64,000 bases of DNA from an uncultured Paracoccaceae bacterium. Its GTDB lineage: Bacteria; Pseudomonadota; Alphaproteobacteria; Rhodobacterales; Rhodobacteraceae. The position numbers were made by a program, and so were the translations under genes. Numbering within the stretch: position 1 is the stretch's first letter; every line of letters starts with the position of its first letter. This document shows, piece after piece, positions 48,602-57,738 of the stretch. The notes under the pieces were generated by a model that was not told where the DNA came from, made no database searches, and saw only the letters and a list, made by a program, of their open reading frames with translations. The stretch spans positions 1 through 64,000 of the forward strand of contig CALICM010000002.1 of the NCBI GenBank assembly GCA_938049225.1. The letters run 5' to 3'.

Positions 48602-49504
48602 GTGAACACGGTGACACACCAAACACTATCTGAGTACCTCCGCGGCGGCGCCTCGCCGAATGCGCCCTACGTGCACGAATGCCACGTGACGGGTTCTATG
48701 GATATCGGCCTCATAAGCATTTCAGCCAATCCCGCAGGCCACTATCCCGATCCGCCGCTGGATGACTATATGCTGGCCCTTTTGACCAGGGGGGAGATGC
48801 AATCGCAGTTGGATTTGGGCGTCCGGACCATCCGGGCCCCATTGCGGACGGGCACACTGCTTCTTGCCCCGCCCGATACCGCAACCGATTACCAAATTGA
48901 CGGCCCCTTTGATGTGGCGGTTATCGGCCTGCCGAAAAAGGTATTCGACACCGCTCATGACGCCCTCGGTGCGGGCCCAACGCTGGATCTGGAGTATCTG
49001 CATGGGGACGCTTTGCGGGATACGTTGCTGCAACAGCTCGTCTTGCGCATGTTTCGCGAAACCCGTGAGGACAGTGCCAAGGGGGCGCTGTTTGTCGATC
49101 ATGCTGTGTATACGATTGCCGCAACCCTGCTTGGTCTTGCTGGTCGGCTAAAGGCGCAACACCGTGCCGCCAGTCCAATGTCCGATGCGCAACTGGCCCA
49201 GGTCCGGGCATTGATCGAGGATCGGATCGACCAAAAGATCACTTTGGATGATATGGCCGCTTTGATTGGCTGGGATGTCTATCGGTTCTCGCGCGCGTTT
49301 CGCAATACGGTCGGTCAAACGCCGCATCAATATGTGCTATCACGCCGGTTAGACCTGGCCCGGGCGCAACTGGCCACCACCAGTCACACGCTGGCCGAGG
49401 TGGCCTATTCTGTGGGTTTTTCAAGCCAGCAGCATATGACCAACCTGTTCAGCAAACGCGTTGGGGTCACCCCGGCCCGATATCGCGCCGAGATCACCGC
49501 CTGA
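48602..49504 (+). CDS. AraC family transcriptional regulator (copy 1)
   Basis: C-terminal HTH: ITLDDMAALIGWDVYRFSRAFRNTVGQTPHQYVLSRRLDLARAQLATTSHTLAEVAYSVGFSSQQHMTNLFSKRVGVTPARYR; GTG start. Confidence 0.9.
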   Translation: MNTVTHQTLSEYLRGGASPNAPYVHECHVTGSMDIGLISISANPAGHYPDPPLDDYMLALLTRGEMQSQLDLGVRTIRAPLRTGTLLLAPPDTATDYQIDGPFDVAVIGLPKKVFDTAHDALGAGPTLDLEYLHGDALRDTLLQQLVLRMFRETREDSAKGALFVDHAVYTIAATLLGLAGRLKAQHRAASPMSDAQLAQVRALIEDRIDQKITLDDMAALIGWDVYRFSRAFRNTVGQTPHQYVLSRRLDLARAQLATTSHTLAEVAYSVGFSSQQHMTNLFSKRVGVTPARYRAEITA

Positions 49505-49631
49505 GGACGCAGAGCGACTCCTCAATAATTTGTAAGATCAATGCATGGAAAGCGGTTAGTGTGTCTTAACGAGGCTGACAAGCCGCCCCTTGGGGTTGGC
49601 ACGCAAGCCAAAGAAACGGAGCGTTGCGCCG

Positions 49632-50528
49632 ATGGCCACTGACCTGAGTTTTTCCGACTACTACGCGAACGGCTTGTCGCCGAACATGCCCTTCGTGGAG
49701 GAGAGCCACCTGGTCGGGGCGACGCATCTGCGTGTGGTGAGTTTAACCAATAACCCCGCCGGGCATTTTCCTGATCCCCCGATGGACGATTATGTCCTGC
49801 AAATCGTGACTAAAGGTGCCGCCAACGCGCAAATCGACCTGGGCGTGAGGGGAATTCGATCGTTTGTTCGAAAGGGAGGTTTTGGCTTGGCACCCCCCGA
49901 TACGCCGACAGATATCCAGATCGACGGAGTGTTCGATCTGCTTTGCATGGGGCTGCCAAGGTCTTTGTTTAAGACGGCTCACGCGGCGGTTGGCACAGGG
50001 CAATCCTTGAACCTTGAGCAACTGCATGCGGATTTGCAACGGAACCCACTGATCGAGCAATTGATGCTGGGCATGTTTCGTGAGGCCCGGGCAGGTAGTC
50101 CGCAAGGGGCGTTGTTCGTCGATCACGCGGCGCATACGCTGGTCGCGGCTTTGCTCAATCTCGCCGGGCGGCTCAAAACTCAAGGCCAAAGCGCGCGGCC
50201 AATCACCGACGCCATGTTGGCCAAGGTCACCAATATGATCGAGGATCGGATCGACGAAAAGATCACGCTGGACGAATTGGCGGCCGTGACGGATTGGGAT
50301 GTCTATCGTTTCACCCGTGCGTTCCGCAACGCGGTGGGGCAGACACCGCATCAATATGTTCTGTCGCGGCGGATCGAACGGGCGCGCAGTTATTTGTCTG
50401 CAACCGAGGATACGCTGGCCGATGTCGCCTTTGCTGTCGGGTTTTCCAGCCAACAGCACATGACGAATGTCTTCAGCAAACATCTTGGGGTCACGCCCGC
50501 CAAATACCGGACCGAAGTGCGGGCCTAA
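49632..50528 (+). CDS. AraC family transcriptional regulator (copy 2)
   Basis: ITLDELAAVTDWDVYRFTRAFRNAVGQTPHQYVLSRRIERARSYLSATEDTLADVAFAVGFSSQQHMTNVFSKHLGVTPAKYR. Confidence 0.91.
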   Translation: MATDLSFSDYYANGLSPNMPFVEESHLVGATHLRVVSLTNNPAGHFPDPPMDDYVLQIVTKGAANAQIDLGVRGIRSFVRKGGFGLAPPDTPTDIQIDGVFDLLCMGLPRSLFKTAHAAVGTGQSLNLEQLHADLQRNPLIEQLMLGMFREARAGSPQGALFVDHAAHTLVAALLNLAGRLKTQGQSARPITDAMLAKVTNMIEDRIDEKITLDELAAVTDWDVYRFTRAFRNAVGQTPHQYVLSRRIERARSYLSATEDTLADVAFAVGFSSQQHMTNVFSKHLGVTPAKYRTEVRA

Positions 50529-50717
50529 GGTAGGCCGCCGCGCCCCGCAATGCGTTTCGTTTCTAACTTGAAGCCTCTCTGATCGGCTTTTGTGTTCGGG
50601 TCAAAGGCCGGAGGCACCGAAAGCTGATTCCGTTTAAGTCGACATGATCTAATGAAAATACTGTGATTGGCGCCGCGACCCGGTCCCGTCCTAGACTGCC
50701 CCAAAGTCAGGTAGATC

Positions 50718-51191
50718 GTGGGGAGCGCATCCATGCCGAAACTTCTTCTCAAAGCCACTGTGGCGCTGCTGTGCGCGGCGCCCCTGGCCCCGGCCGCCGC
50801 AGCCGAGGGCGAGCGGGTCACCATTACCGGCGAGGCGATTGACACCTGGTGCTATTTCTCGGGCGTGATGGGCGGACCGGATGCGGTTGTCGGCTCGGCG
50901 CATCACACATGCGCATTGTGGTGTTCGGCCGGGGGGATCCCGGTGGGGCTGTTGGGCGACGATGGCCAGGTTTATATGGTGCTCAAGATCGAAGGGGATG
51001 ACACGTCGAACGGCGGCGACACCCAATTGGCGATCGCCAGTCACCAGATCACCGCCGATGGGATGCTGTATAAGCGCGACGGGATCAACTATTTGGTGGT
51101 GGCCGAGGTGGTCGCCGACGATGACATCGTCCGCATGACCCACGAAGACTTCGGCACGGTGCCGGGCTTCGCCATTCCTGAACCCAAGTAA
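50718..51191 (+). CDS. Secreted Cys/His-containing hypothetical protein
   Basis: Signal peptide; DTWCYFSGVMGGPDAVVGSAHHTCALWCSAGGIPVGLLGDDGQVYMVLK. Confidence 0.72.
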   Translation: MGSASMPKLLLKATVALLCAAPLAPAAAAEGERVTITGEAIDTWCYFSGVMGGPDAVVGSAHHTCALWCSAGGIPVGLLGDDGQVYMVLKIEGDDTSNGGDTQLAIASHQITADGMLYKRDGINYLVVAEVVADDDIVRMTHEDFGTVPGFAIPEPK

Positions 51192-51203
51192 GCGGAGGTA
51201 GCG

Positions 51204-51773
51204 ATGCTGAAGTATTTTACTGCTGCTCTGGCCCTGCTGGCCGCCCCGCTGGCCGCGCAGGATTTCTCGGAAGGGTCCACCGCCAAGGAATGGGGCCTCT
51301 ACGGCGAAAGCCCCGCCTTCTTTGCCGCCACCGTGGTCGATCCTTTGTGCGAATTGACAGGCGATTGCCCAGACAATTGCGGCGACGGACGGCGCCAGTT
51401 GGCCCTGCTGCGCACGGTAGATGATGTTATGGTCTTGCCGATGAAGAACAGCCAACCAGCGTTTACTGGCGCGGCGAACGAAATGCTGCCGTTCTGCGGG
51501 CAGGCGGTTGAGGTCGACGGGTTACTGGTCACCGACGAAGAACTGGGCGCGCAGAACGTTTATCTTCTGCAGAAAATCCGCGCCGAGGGCAGCAGCGACT
51601 GGATCAAGGCCAACAAATGGACCAAAGAATGGGCGGCGCGCCACCCCGAGGCCAAGGGCAAGGGTCCCTGGTTCCGTCGCGATCCGCGCATCAAGGCCGA
51701 AATCGAGCGCGAAGGTTGGCTGGGTCTGGGTCTGGAAGCCGACGCCGCGTTTCTGGAGGAGTGGTTTCAGTGA
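51204..51773 (+). CDS. Secreted Cys-containing hypothetical protein
   Basis: Signal peptide MLKYFTAALALLAAPLAAQ; CELTGDCPDNCGDGRRQL. Confidence 0.7.
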   Translation: MLKYFTAALALLAAPLAAQDFSEGSTAKEWGLYGESPAFFAATVVDPLCELTGDCPDNCGDGRRQLALLRTVDDVMVLPMKNSQPAFTGAANEMLPFCGQAVEVDGLLVTDEELGAQNVYLLQKIRAEGSSDWIKANKWTKEWAARHPEAKGKGPWFRRDPRIKAEIEREGWLGLGLEADAAFLEEWFQ

Positions 51774-52405
51774 GGGCTGTTCTGCTGTCGGCCGCCGTTC
51801 TACTGGCCGGGACCGCCGCCGCACATGATGGTGTAAAGCACAAATCGGTGGCCGAAGCGCGGGCGCATGCCAGCGCCACCACCACGGTGTCCGCAGGACC
51901 AGACACGGCGTTTCCCCTGGCAGTTGGCGGGGACTACGCCTTGACGGATCACACCGGCCAGTCGCGAACCCAGGCGGACCCTGACGGTCAATTGCAGATG
52001 GTGTTTTTTGGGTATGCGAATTGCCAAGCCATCTGCTCTGTCGCGTTACCCCTGATGGCCGAGATCGCCCAAACGGTGCGGGCTGACGGCATCCCGATCA
52101 CCCCCGTGATGATCACCGTTGATCCCGACCGCGACACGGTTCAAACCATGGGTGCGCCGCTGACCGAACATCACCCTGATTTCGTCGGGCTGACCGGAAC
52201 GCCCGAGGAACTGGCGCCGGTTTATGACCTGTTCTCGGTCGAGCACAAAATGGTGTTCGAGGATCCCGAGTACGGGCCGATCTATGCCCATGGCAGTCAT
52301 ATCTATCTGATGGATGCGCAGGGCGAATTTCTGACCCTACTACCGCCAATCCTGTCGGCCGAGCGCGCCGCCAAGATTGTTGTGTCCTATGCCGCCAACA
52401 ACTGA
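51770..52405 (+). CDS. SCO1/SenC family protein
   Basis: GTG start overlapping the upstream stop; FFGYANCQAICSVALPLMAEI (CxxxC) and ITVDPDRDTVQTM. Confidence 0.88.
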   Translation: MRAVLLSAAVLLAGTAAAHDGVKHKSVAEARAHASATTTVSAGPDTAFPLAVGGDYALTDHTGQSRTQADPDGQLQMVFFGYANCQAICSVALPLMAEIAQTVRADGIPITPVMITVDPDRDTVQTMGAPLTEHHPDFVGLTGTPEELAPVYDLFSVEHKMVFEDPEYGPIYAHGSHIYLMDAQGEFLTLLPPILSAERAAKIVVSYAANN

Positions 52406-52423
52406 GGGATAAGGCGCAGGCCT

Positions 52424-53083
52424 TTACCTCTCTTTCGCACTGATACCGTGTCGGTGCAGCACAAAGATCATCCACCCCAACATGATCCCGTTCAGGGCGT
52501 GCCACAGAAAATGCGTGCCGATGGGCACCAGGTCACATACCGCCGCATCCACGGTTCGGAATATCAAGGAGACGATCAAAATCCCCGCCCCGATCGCCAG
52601 CCCCCGCGCGGCGACAGGATCCCGGAAGGCGACCAAGCCGGCATAGGCCAGGATCAAAAGCGGCACGGGCACATAGGCGACTGACCCGTTGAGTGGCCCA
52701 ACCGCGCTGGTGACCATTGCGCTGACCCCTGCTGCGTAAGGGAAAAATCCAACCACGGCCGCCCCACCGGCCCACACCGGCAGGCCCAACAGACGGGTTG
52801 TTGCCAGATAGACGTAAGCGAGAATGAACAGCACAATCGGCAGAACATCCGCCAAACTGGCCCAGCCGGTCGCGAACGTGTGGAACAGGAACGAGCCGAT
52901 CCCGATCGCCGCCAAAATCGCGGTCAGCAGCCGCGCGCCCGGATCCCGCTTGCCCCCCAGCATGCCCCAACACACCAGCGCGGCCAAAAGGAAGGATGCG
53001 TTCGTGGCGGCATTGATTGGCTCGGCCCAAAAGCTTGGATCGATCCGTTCACAGTAATTGTCGACCTGAGCGGTCCAATTCAT
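52424..53083 (-). CDS. Ceramidase (CREST superfamily) domain protein
   Basis: MNWTAQVDNYCERIDPSFWAEPINAATNASFLLAA; FLFHTFATGWASLADVLPI; GTHFLWHALNGIMLGWM conserved His/Asp/Ser pattern. Confidence 0.8.
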   Translation of the reverse strand: MNWTAQVDNYCERIDPSFWAEPINAATNASFLLAALVCWGMLGGKRDPGARLLTAILAAIGIGSFLFHTFATGWASLADVLPIVLFILAYVYLATTRLLGLPVWAGGAAVVGFFPYAAGVSAMVTSAVGPLNGSVAYVPVPLLILAYAGLVAFRDPVAARGLAIGAGILIVSLIFRTVDAAVCDLVPIGTHFLWHALNGIMLGWMIFVLHRHGISAKER

Positions 53084-53149
53084 CGGGCTCTCCTGCCTTG
53101 CCAAACGCGCCTTTGCCGCGTGTTATCAGGGAACAGATAGGAGGGGGAA

Positions 53150-53842
53150 ATGAAAATCACTTGGCTTGGCCATTCCGGCTTTCGTATCGAGATCGGCGCG
53201 CAGGTGCTGCTGATCGATCCTTGGCTGACCGGCAATCCGATGTTCGAGGGGCACAACCGTGTGGCGGCCATCGATGGCGCCACATATATTTTGCTGAGCC
53301 ACGGTCACGGCGACCATTCGGGCGATGCGGTCAGCATCGCGACCGAGAACGGCATCCCGGTGGTGGGGATCTACGATCTGATGAGCCATTGGGGCGAGAA
53401 GCGCGGGATCGAGACCGTTGGCTTTAACAAGGGCGGGACCGTGAAGCTTGGTGACGTTGAGGTGACCATGGTCAACGCGATCCATTCGTCCTCGATCAGC
53501 GGGGCGGATGGGCCGGTCTATGCCGGGTCCGAGGCGGGGTTCATGATCGCGGGCGAGGGGCGCGTGATCTACTTCTCGGGTGATACGGATGTGATGGCCG
53601 ATATGGCGCTGTTTCATGATCTGCACGCGCCAGACATCGGCATTCTGTGCATTGGTGGGCATTTCACGATGGATCAGCGGCGGGCGGCCTATGCGGCGCG
53701 CAAGTTCTTCGATTTCAAAACTGTCATTCCCTGCCACTACCGGACCTTTCCGCTGCTGGCCCAGGATGCCGAGGTGTTGAAGGCAGACCTGCCGGGTGTT
53801 GTGGTGCACGAACCAGAGGTGATGGTGTCGTTCGAGCTTTGA
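53150..53842 (+). CDS. Metal-dependent hydrolase (UPF0173, metallo-beta-lactamase fold)
   Basis: MKITWLGHSGFRIEIGAQVLLIDPWLTGNP; LSHGHGDHSGDAV. Confidence 0.92.
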   Translation: MKITWLGHSGFRIEIGAQVLLIDPWLTGNPMFEGHNRVAAIDGATYILLSHGHGDHSGDAVSIATENGIPVVGIYDLMSHWGEKRGIETVGFNKGGTVKLGDVEVTMVNAIHSSSISGADGPVYAGSEAGFMIAGEGRVIYFSGDTDVMADMALFHDLHAPDIGILCIGGHFTMDQRRAAYAARKFFDFKTVIPCHYRTFPLLAQDAEVLKADLPGVVVHEPEVMVSFEL

Positions 53843-53853
53843 ACCCGCCGCGC

Positions 53854-54306
53854 CTATCGGCGCGTCGCGAAAAAGCTGCGCAGGATCTCGGCCGCTTCCG
53901 CCTCGTGCAGGCCGCCATAGACCTCGGGGGTATGATGCGCCTGAGGATGGTTGAAGATGCAAGGGCCCTGCTCGATGCCGCCTGATTTGGGATCAGGGGC
54001 GGCATAATAAATCCGCGCGATGCGGGCGGCGGCGAGGGCGGCGGCGCACATTGGGCAGGGCTCCAATGTGACATAGAGGTCCAGCCCCGTCAGGCGGTCC
54101 GTGGCGCGGGCGGCACAGGCCGCACGGATTGCCAGCATCTCGGCATGGGCTGTGGGATCGTGGCGTTCGCGCGTTCGGTTGCCTGCCTCGGCCACAAGCT
54201 GACCAGTGGTGGGGTCGATGATCACGGCGCCCACGGGCACCTCCCCCCGCGCGCCCGCCGCGCGGGCTTGGGCCATGGCTTTGTCCATATGCGTGCGAAA
54301 CGTCAT
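53854..54306 (-). CDS. tadA: tRNA-specific adenosine deaminase
   Basis: DPTAHAEMLAIRAA and LEPCPMCAAALAAARIARIYYAAPDPKSG deaminase zinc motifs. Confidence 0.92.
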   Translation of the reverse strand: MTFRTHMDKAMAQARAAGARGEVPVGAVIIDPTTGQLVAEAGNRTRERHDPTAHAEMLAIRAACAARATDRLTGLDLYVTLEPCPMCAAALAAARIARIYYAAPDPKSGGIEQGPCIFNHPQAHHTPEVYGGLHEAEAAEILRSFFATRR

Positions 54307-54358
54307 GATTTTAGTGTCCGGCATTGCCCGGCCGGGGGCAAGCGCGTAAGGGGCACGC

Positions 54359-55165
54359 ATGAGTGGAGACTTCGAACGTATCGCCAAACGGCTGGCCCGC
54401 GTCGGTGTCGCCTCGCGCCGAGGGGCCGAGGCGATGATCGCCGAGGGGCGCGTGGCGGTGAATGGCAAGCGCATCGACAGCCCCGCGTTGAACGTCGGCC
54501 CCGATGATCGGATCGAGTTGGACGGCAAGCCTTTGGCCGCGAAGGAACCTGTGCGGATGTGGCGCTATCACAAGCCCGCGGGCCTGGTCACGACGACCGC
54601 TGATGAAAAAGGACGCCGCACGATCTTTGATGCGCTGCCCGGGGATTTGCCACGGGTGATGAGCATCGGGCGGCTGGATCTAAACTCGGAAGGGTTGCTG
54701 CTGCTGACCAATGATGGGGATCTGAAGCGGCGGCTGGAACTGCCCGCAACCGGCTGGGTCCGCAAATATCGTGTCCGCGTCAAAGGGGTGCCGACCGATG
54801 CCATGCTTGCCCCTTTGGGCCGTGGCATAACGGTCGAGGGCGAGACTTTCCTGCCAATGCAAGTGACCTTGGATCGCCAACAGGGCGCGAACGCCTGGCT
54901 GACCATCGGCCTGCGCGAGGGCAAAAACCGCGAGATCCGCCGCGCGATGGAAGCGGTGGGCCTGAGCGTGAATCGCCTGATCCGCACCTCGTACGGACCA
55001 TTCCAATTGGGTGACCTGGCGCGCGGCGCGGTCGAGGAGTTGCGCCCGAAAGTTCTGCGCGATCAGCTTGGCATTACCCGCACACCCCAGGCGCCTGGAA
55101 CAAAGTCGCCAGCCCCGCGTCCCGCCCGCGGTCGTACGCGCCCGGCACCAGGCCGGGCACGCTAA
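54359..55165 (+). CDS. RluB/RsuA-type 23S rRNA pseudouridine synthase
   Basis: S4 domain RIAKRLARVGVASRRGAEAMIAEGRVAVNGKRI; RVMSIGRLDLNSEGLLLLTNDGDLKRRLELP. Confidence 0.92.
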   Translation: MSGDFERIAKRLARVGVASRRGAEAMIAEGRVAVNGKRIDSPALNVGPDDRIELDGKPLAAKEPVRMWRYHKPAGLVTTTADEKGRRTIFDALPGDLPRVMSIGRLDLNSEGLLLLTNDGDLKRRLELPATGWVRKYRVRVKGVPTDAMLAPLGRGITVEGETFLPMQVTLDRQQGANAWLTIGLREGKNREIRRAMEAVGLSVNRLIRTSYGPFQLGDLARGAVEELRPKVLRDQLGITRTPQAPGTKSPAPRPARGRTRPAPGRAR

Positions 55166-55306
55166 GCTGCGTACCGACGAATTTTGTAAACACAAAGCGG
55201 CCTTGGAAGACCTATACAAGGCGGTTGTACAGTCTGCACTCCTAGCAAAGATGGTCGGAATGTGGATGCTGAGGAATGACACATATGACCCAAGGCGAAA
55301 TGGCCG

Positions 55307-55501
55307 CATCAATACCTGATCGAGCGGCGGATGGCCCGGGCACAAGAGTTGCTGGCGGGTACCACCGCGCCGATCTCGGATATTGCTTATGGCTGCGGGT
55401 TTTCCAGCCAGGCGCATATGACAACGGTCTCTTCCAATCGGATCGGCACGACCCCGGCGAAATATCGCAAGACCCTGCAGGCCTATAGCGTTTTGCCTTA
55501 A
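55307..55501 (+). pseudogene. AraC-family C-terminal HTH remnant
   Basis: HQYLIERRMARAQELLAGTTAPISDIAYGCGFSSQAHMTTVSSNRIGTTPAKYRKTLQAYSVLP*; no intact N-terminal domain upstream. Confidence 0.72.
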
Positions 55502-55590
55502 ACTTGAATCACCTAACGCTGCCTGAAATCATAGATTTCAACGCGTTAGGTGATGAGATATGCCCCAAGTTAAAGGCGAAACGCTTTAGG
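55482..55590. repeat. ~109-bp terminal-inverted-repeat mini-element (copy 1)
   Basis: CCTATAGCGTTTTGCCTTAAACTTG vs reverse complement of right end CCTAAAGCGTTTCGCCTTTAACTTG (22/25); inner ATCACCTAACGC/GCGTTAGGTGAT and TGAAATC/GATTTCA. Confidence 0.7.
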
Positions 55591-56170
55591 CTGAGTGGTG
55601 CCAAAGGGGTTGGTACCCGGCTGAAAGAACCGCGCGAATCGGCGCTGGTGTCAGCAGGGTGAGTGGAGCTTTCGGGATAGCGGTCATTGGTCGGTAGCCG
55701 TCGAAACTCCAAATCAAGATGCCTGTGGCGGATTTCGCGAACACCTGCGCTCCATCGGTGGCCATCGTCCCATCGGGCTGATTGGCCAGCGCCCCCCGAT
55801 CTTTCGGCCCCAGCCTGGCGCTATGCAGGACGCGGTCCATCTCGGGCGCGCGGCTGCGGCCGGAGCCCTGAAAGCGCGTGGCGAAATCGATGGCGGCAGC
55901 CCGGCGGCATTCAAAACAGGGGCGGTGTCCGGCGGCCAGGGCGGTAACCTCGTCAAGGAAAAACATCTCTGTATAGCTGTTTCCCATCACCCGCCGACGG
56001 CGGTTTTTGAAGCTGAGCACACAGCTGATCCACTGTCGGCTGCGCCAACGGGCGGTGCCAAGGCTTTGGGTATCGTCGTGCAACCGCCCGCCACGGTTGC
56101 CCATGAGCGTGCCGCGCGCAGGTGCGGCATGCAGTGCGCCATCTGGGGCAACACGGTTTTGCAAGGGCAT
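55586..56170 (-). CDS. Hypothetical protein with Ada-metal-binding-like motif
   Basis: 194 aa; YTEMFFLDEVTALAAGHRPCFECRRAAAIDFATRF resembles the Ada Zn-domain pattern ...FF..eeA.aaG.RPC..Cr. Confidence 0.65.
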   Translation of the reverse strand: MPLQNRVAPDGALHAAPARGTLMGNRGGRLHDDTQSLGTARWRSRQWISCVLSFKNRRRRVMGNSYTEMFFLDEVTALAAGHRPCFECRRAAAIDFATRFQGSGRSRAPEMDRVLHSARLGPKDRGALANQPDGTMATDGAQVFAKSATGILIWSFDGYRPMTAIPKAPLTLLTPAPIRAVLSAGYQPLWHHSA

Positions 56171-56238
56171 CGAACCCTCCGAAGTGGTTGTCGTCGCAGC
56201 CTAGCCGGTCTTAGGGTGCGCATAAAGGAGCCTATGCA

Positions 56239-56922
56239 ATGGATCTGACCTGGCATCCGTCGCCCAACCATGGCCCGCGTCGCGAAGGCGTGCGTCCAAG
56301 TCTGGTGGTGCTGCACTACACCGCCATGGCGACGGCTGGGGCCGCGTTGGACCGACTGTGCGCACCCGAGCACGAGGTCTCGGCGCATTATTTGATCGGT
56401 GAGCATGGCCAGGTCTGGCAGTTGGTCGACGAGGCCATGCGGGCATGGCATGCAGGCGCGGGCGCTTGGGGCGGCATCGGGGACGTGAACTCGGCGTCCA
56501 TCGGGATCGAGTTGGCCAATCCAGGTGATGCGCCGTTTGCGGCCGCCCAGATGGCCGCGCTTGAGGGGCTCTTGACTGGTATTCGCGCACGGTGGGACCT
56601 GGCGCCGCAAGCGATCATTGGTCATTCAGACATGGCGCCGGGGCGCAAAGCGGATCCCGGAGAAAAGTTTGACTGGCGACGCTTGGCGCGCTCGGGTCTG
56701 ACCGTTTGGCCGTTGGCTACAGGGCCCGAGGCTGCGGATCCGGTTCGGTTTCAGGCCGCCGCGCGGCGTTTTGGTTATGCCCCGGATTTGGCGCTGCAGG
56801 CGTTTCGTCTGCGGTTTCGCCCTTGGGCCAGGGGGAAGCCACTGGATGGCTGGGATGTCGCCTGGGCCGAGGATCTGGCGCGGCGCTATCCTGCGCTTGA
56901 CCAAGCGGACCCCACGGCGTAA
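56239..56922 (+). CDS. N-acetylmuramoyl-L-alanine amidase (AmpD-like)
   Basis: LVVLHYTAMATAGAALDRLCAPEHEVSAHYLIGEHGQVWQLVDEAMRAWHAG...IIGHSDMAPGRKADPGEKFDW. Confidence 0.92.
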   Translation: MDLTWHPSPNHGPRREGVRPSLVVLHYTAMATAGAALDRLCAPEHEVSAHYLIGEHGQVWQLVDEAMRAWHAGAGAWGGIGDVNSASIGIELANPGDAPFAAAQMAALEGLLTGIRARWDLAPQAIIGHSDMAPGRKADPGEKFDWRRLARSGLTVWPLATGPEAADPVRFQAAARRFGYAPDLALQAFRLRFRPWARGKPLDGWDVAWAEDLARRYPALDQADPTA

Positions 56923-56932
56923 TCCCGATGCT

Positions 56933-57303
56933 CTGCGGATGGCTGGATGGCCGCGGGCGTCCTGCGTCCGAGGAAAGTCCGGACTCCATGAAGAAACGGC
57001 GCCGGGTAACGCCCGGCCGGCGTAAGCCGAGGGACAGCGCCACAGAAATCAAACCGCCGGCCTGGGCCGGTAAGGGTGAAACGGTGGGGTAAGAGCCCAC
57101 CGCGGGCCTGGTAACAGGACCGGCACGGCAAGCCCCGCCGGGAGCAAGGCCAAATAGGGACCGCGTGGGTGGCGACACCCGGGGGCGCTTTACCCCCAGC
57201 AGGTCCGGGTTGGCTGCTTGAGCCGCCCCGTAAGGGTCGGCCTAGAGGAATGGTCATCAAGGGCGCAAGCCTGAACAGAATCCGGCTTACAGGCCATCCG
57301 CAG
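56933..57303 (+). ncRNA. rnpB: RNase P RNA (bacterial class A)
   Basis: GAGGAAAGTCCGGACTCC, ACAGAAA, GGTAAGGGTGAAACGGTGGGGTAAGAGCCCACCGC, TAGAGGAATGGTCATC, ACAGAATCCGGCTTACAGGCC; P1 pairing CTGCGGATGG/CCATCCGCAG. Confidence 0.96.
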
Positions 57304-57325
57304 ATTTACACCTTAATTTAGCCCC

Positions 57326-57405
57326 CTATCCAAGCGATGCTGACTGGCGGCGTTCGCGGCGGAACGTGATGCTTTCTTGACGGACGCCGCCAAATCGTTG
57401 GATAG
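57326..57405. repeat. ~80-bp nested hairpin downstream of rnpB
   Basis: CTATCCAAGCGAT ... ATCGTTGGATAG (one bulge) and inner TGGCGGCGT/ACGCCGCCA. Confidence 0.65.
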
Positions 57406-57444
57406 TTCATCCCGGGGATGTGTGGTGAATGTGTGAGGTGGTGC

Positions 57445-57738
57445 GTGAGTGTGCAGTCAAGTGTCGATGCTTTGGCCGAGGTGGCGGACATAAGCCGCTC
57501 GGATCTGTCTAATCTGAAAACGAATGATCCCAGTGGGTTGGCACGGGCTTCGGCCCTGGCGGACTATATGGTCCATCGCGGACAAGGGCCGAAAGTGGTG
57601 ATTGAGATGATGACCAAGGATATCAGCGCTGCGATGCGCAGCGATGATTGGGATCGGGCAGGGGTTCTGCTGGGGGCCCTCAGGCTGTTTCTTGAGGATC
57701 ATCCGCAGCCCAAGGTCGCGCAACCCCGCGGGTATTGA
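57445..57738 (+). CDS. Small hypothetical protein
   Basis: GTG start VSVQSSVDALAEVADISRSDLSNLK; overlaps the convergent neighbour; coding assignment moderate. Confidence 0.5.
   Translation: MSVQSSVDALAEVADISRSDLSNLKTNDPSGLARASALADYMVHRGQGPKVVIEMMTKDISAAMRSDDWDRAGVLLGALRLFLEDHPQPKVAQPRGY

Noticed and set aside
55140-55158. GCCCGGC-ACCAG-GCCGGGC hairpin at the 3' end of the pseudouridine synthase gene
   Set aside because: Lies inside the coding region and lacks a U-tract; may simply reflect Pro/Gly/Arg-rich codons.
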